Assembly (NCBI GenBank): GCA_937895315.1
Contig: CALAWM010000047.1
Span: forward strand, 1 to 6,310
DNA from: an uncultured Caryophanales bacterium
GTDB lineage: Bacteria > Bacillota_I > Bacilli_A > RFN20 > CAG-826
Length of the DNA: 6,310 nt
Reading direction: 5' to 3'
Shown: positions 5,456-6,310 of the stretch, piece after piece
Layout: the number at the start of each line of letters is the position of its first letter
Position numbering within the stretch: the stretch's first letter is position 1
Made by a program: the position numbers and the translations under genes
Notes under the pieces: generated by a model
Database searches by the model: none
Seen by the model: only the letters and a program-made list of their open reading frames with translations
What the model was told of the DNA's origin: nothing

Positions 5456-6310
5456 CTATACCTTCTTTCCCCCGACAACCCGGGCTTCACTTAAGTTTTC
5501 ATTAATTGTTTCTTCAATCAGTTCTTCGACTTCAGCGAGTGTTCGGCCGTTAAATAATGCGGCGGCACTTGCTTGGTGGCCACCACCTCCAATTTTTTCA
5601 AGTAAGAATTGGACGTTAACTTCGCCGTCACTTCTGGCACTGACTTTAACTTGTTTAGGAGCAGTGTAACCGATAACAAAGGCCGCTTGAATACCTTTAA
5701 TCCGCATACTTTGGTTGGCGACTTTGGATAATGTTTCCGGAGTTAAAATATCACTTTCTTCGGCTTTCAAGAAGACAATCCCAACACTTAATGTTTTCAT
5801 GCTGTTCATAATCTTTGTAATTAAGGTGTATTCTTCAACGTTATCCTTCAAGAAGTCATCCGCTGTCATTACGTCGGCGCCCCATTCTTCAAGAATCATA
5901 CTTGCTAAGAAGGTACGGGAACCTGTTGTTTTGGTCCGGAAATAGTTGGTGTCTAGATAAATGCCCGCGAGCATAAAGGTCGCATATTTATTTGGTAATA
6001 CAAAGTTTGGCGTATTCCCATAATGTAATAATTCCGTAACGATTTCACATGTTGAACTCGCTGATGTTTCAATATAGTCATATAGCCGTTGATCAATAAA
6101 TTCATCAGTCCGTCGGTGATGGTCAATAATCATAACCCGATCGACTCTTTCAAGCAGACGCGGATATAATGTCATCGTTGGCCGGGATACGTCACCAACA
6201 ATTAAAAGAGTTCCGCTATTAACGAGACTATTTGACCCTTTTTGATCATCAAGTTCTTCTGGGGTAATAAAGATTTCACTAATTTCTTGTTTCGTAAACA
6301 TCCGGTTGAC
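5456..6310 (-). CDS. gdpP: Cyclic-di-AMP phosphodiesterase GdpP, C-terminal DHH-DHHA1 part (5' partial)
   Basis: GdpP (YybT) is a membrane-anchored enzyme that hydrolyses c-di-AMP to pApA, controlling potassium and osmotic balance and cell-wall stress. Only the last 284 residues are visible; the frame continues past the window edge, so the ATG at 6301 is internal. The missing part should hold two membrane helices, a PAS-like and a degenerate GGDEF domain, and the first DHH motif. Seen here are the motif-II aspartate in VGDVSRP (Asp41), the signature IIDHHRRTDEFI with DHH at 63-65, ASSTCEIVTELL (84-95), the metal-binding Asp120 in AGIYLDT, GSRTF at 130-134, and the DHHA1 part with SARSDGEVNVQ (224-234) and GGGGHQASAAA (241-251). 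A stand-alone DHH phosphodiesterase is the alternative, but linkage to rplI-dnaB favours GdpP. The gene ends in TAG two bases before rplI. Confidence 0.94.
   Translation of the reverse strand, partial: VNRMFTKQEISEIFITPEELDDQKGSNSLVNSGTLLIVGDVSRPTMTLYPRLLERVDRVMIIDHHRRTDEFIDQRLYDYIETSASSTCEIVTELLHYGNTPNFVLPNKYATFMLAGIYLDTNYFRTKTTGSRTFLASMILEEWGADVMTADDFLKDNVEEYTLITKIMNSMKTLSVGIVFLKAEESDILTPETLSKVANQSMRIKGIQAAFVIGYTAPKQVKVSARSDGEVNVQFLLEKIGGGGHQASAAALFNGRTLAEVEELIEETINENLSEARVVGGKKV
5461..5466 (-). promoter_or_regulatory. Ribosome binding site of rplI
   Basis: The minus strand reads AGAAGG with a 7-base spacer to the rplI ATG at 5453. The site is built from the final Lys-Lys-Val codons of gdpP, so the ribosome finishing gdpP passes directly over it. 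Confidence 0.75.

Noticed and set aside
5456..6301. Complete gene starting at ATG 6301
   Set aside because: The frame continues to the window edge, and GdpP needs the first DHH motif and N-terminal domains upstream; the Met is internal.

Overview
The window looks like ordinary chromosome from a low-to-moderate G+C member of the Bacillota/Mycoplasmatota (class Bacilli in the broad sense, perhaps an Acholeplasma- or RF39-like lineage; the rank is inferred). The grounds are AT-rich codon use, GGAG-type ribosome binding sites, and the gene order gdpP-rplI-dnaB followed by walJ and rlmH, genes that cluster in Bacillota. TGA appears to be a stop: dnaB ends in TGA inside an ATGA overlap with walJ, and the tryptophan codons I checked are TGG. 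This argues against a Mycoplasma/Spiroplasma-type code.

Plus strand, 1-996: the 3' part of a gene for a membrane protein with a large soluble domain and three C-terminal membrane segments. Its start lies off the left edge. A symmetrical hairpin at 1004-1042 follows and sits between two converging genes, so it can end transcription from both sides.

Minus strand, 6310 down to 1043: seven genes in one direction with junctions of 1-2 bases or short overlaps, read as one operon whose promoter is off the right edge. In order of transcription they are gdpP (C-terminal part; c-di-AMP phosphodiesterase), rplI (ribosomal protein bL9), dnaB (replicative helicase), walJ/yycJ (metallo-beta-lactamase-fold nuclease), rlmH (23S rRNA pseudouridine methyltransferase), an unrecognised 128-residue protein, and a RimK-type ATP-grasp ligase. 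The first five are core housekeeping genes for second-messenger turnover, the ribosome and DNA replication/repair. The last two form an overlapping pair at the operon end and are the only part whose role is open.

No RNA gene, CRISPR array, mobile element or long repeat was seen, and no gene-free stretch exceeds about 50 bases. I found no clear new system. The best lead is the pair made of the unknown protein and the ATP-grasp ligase.
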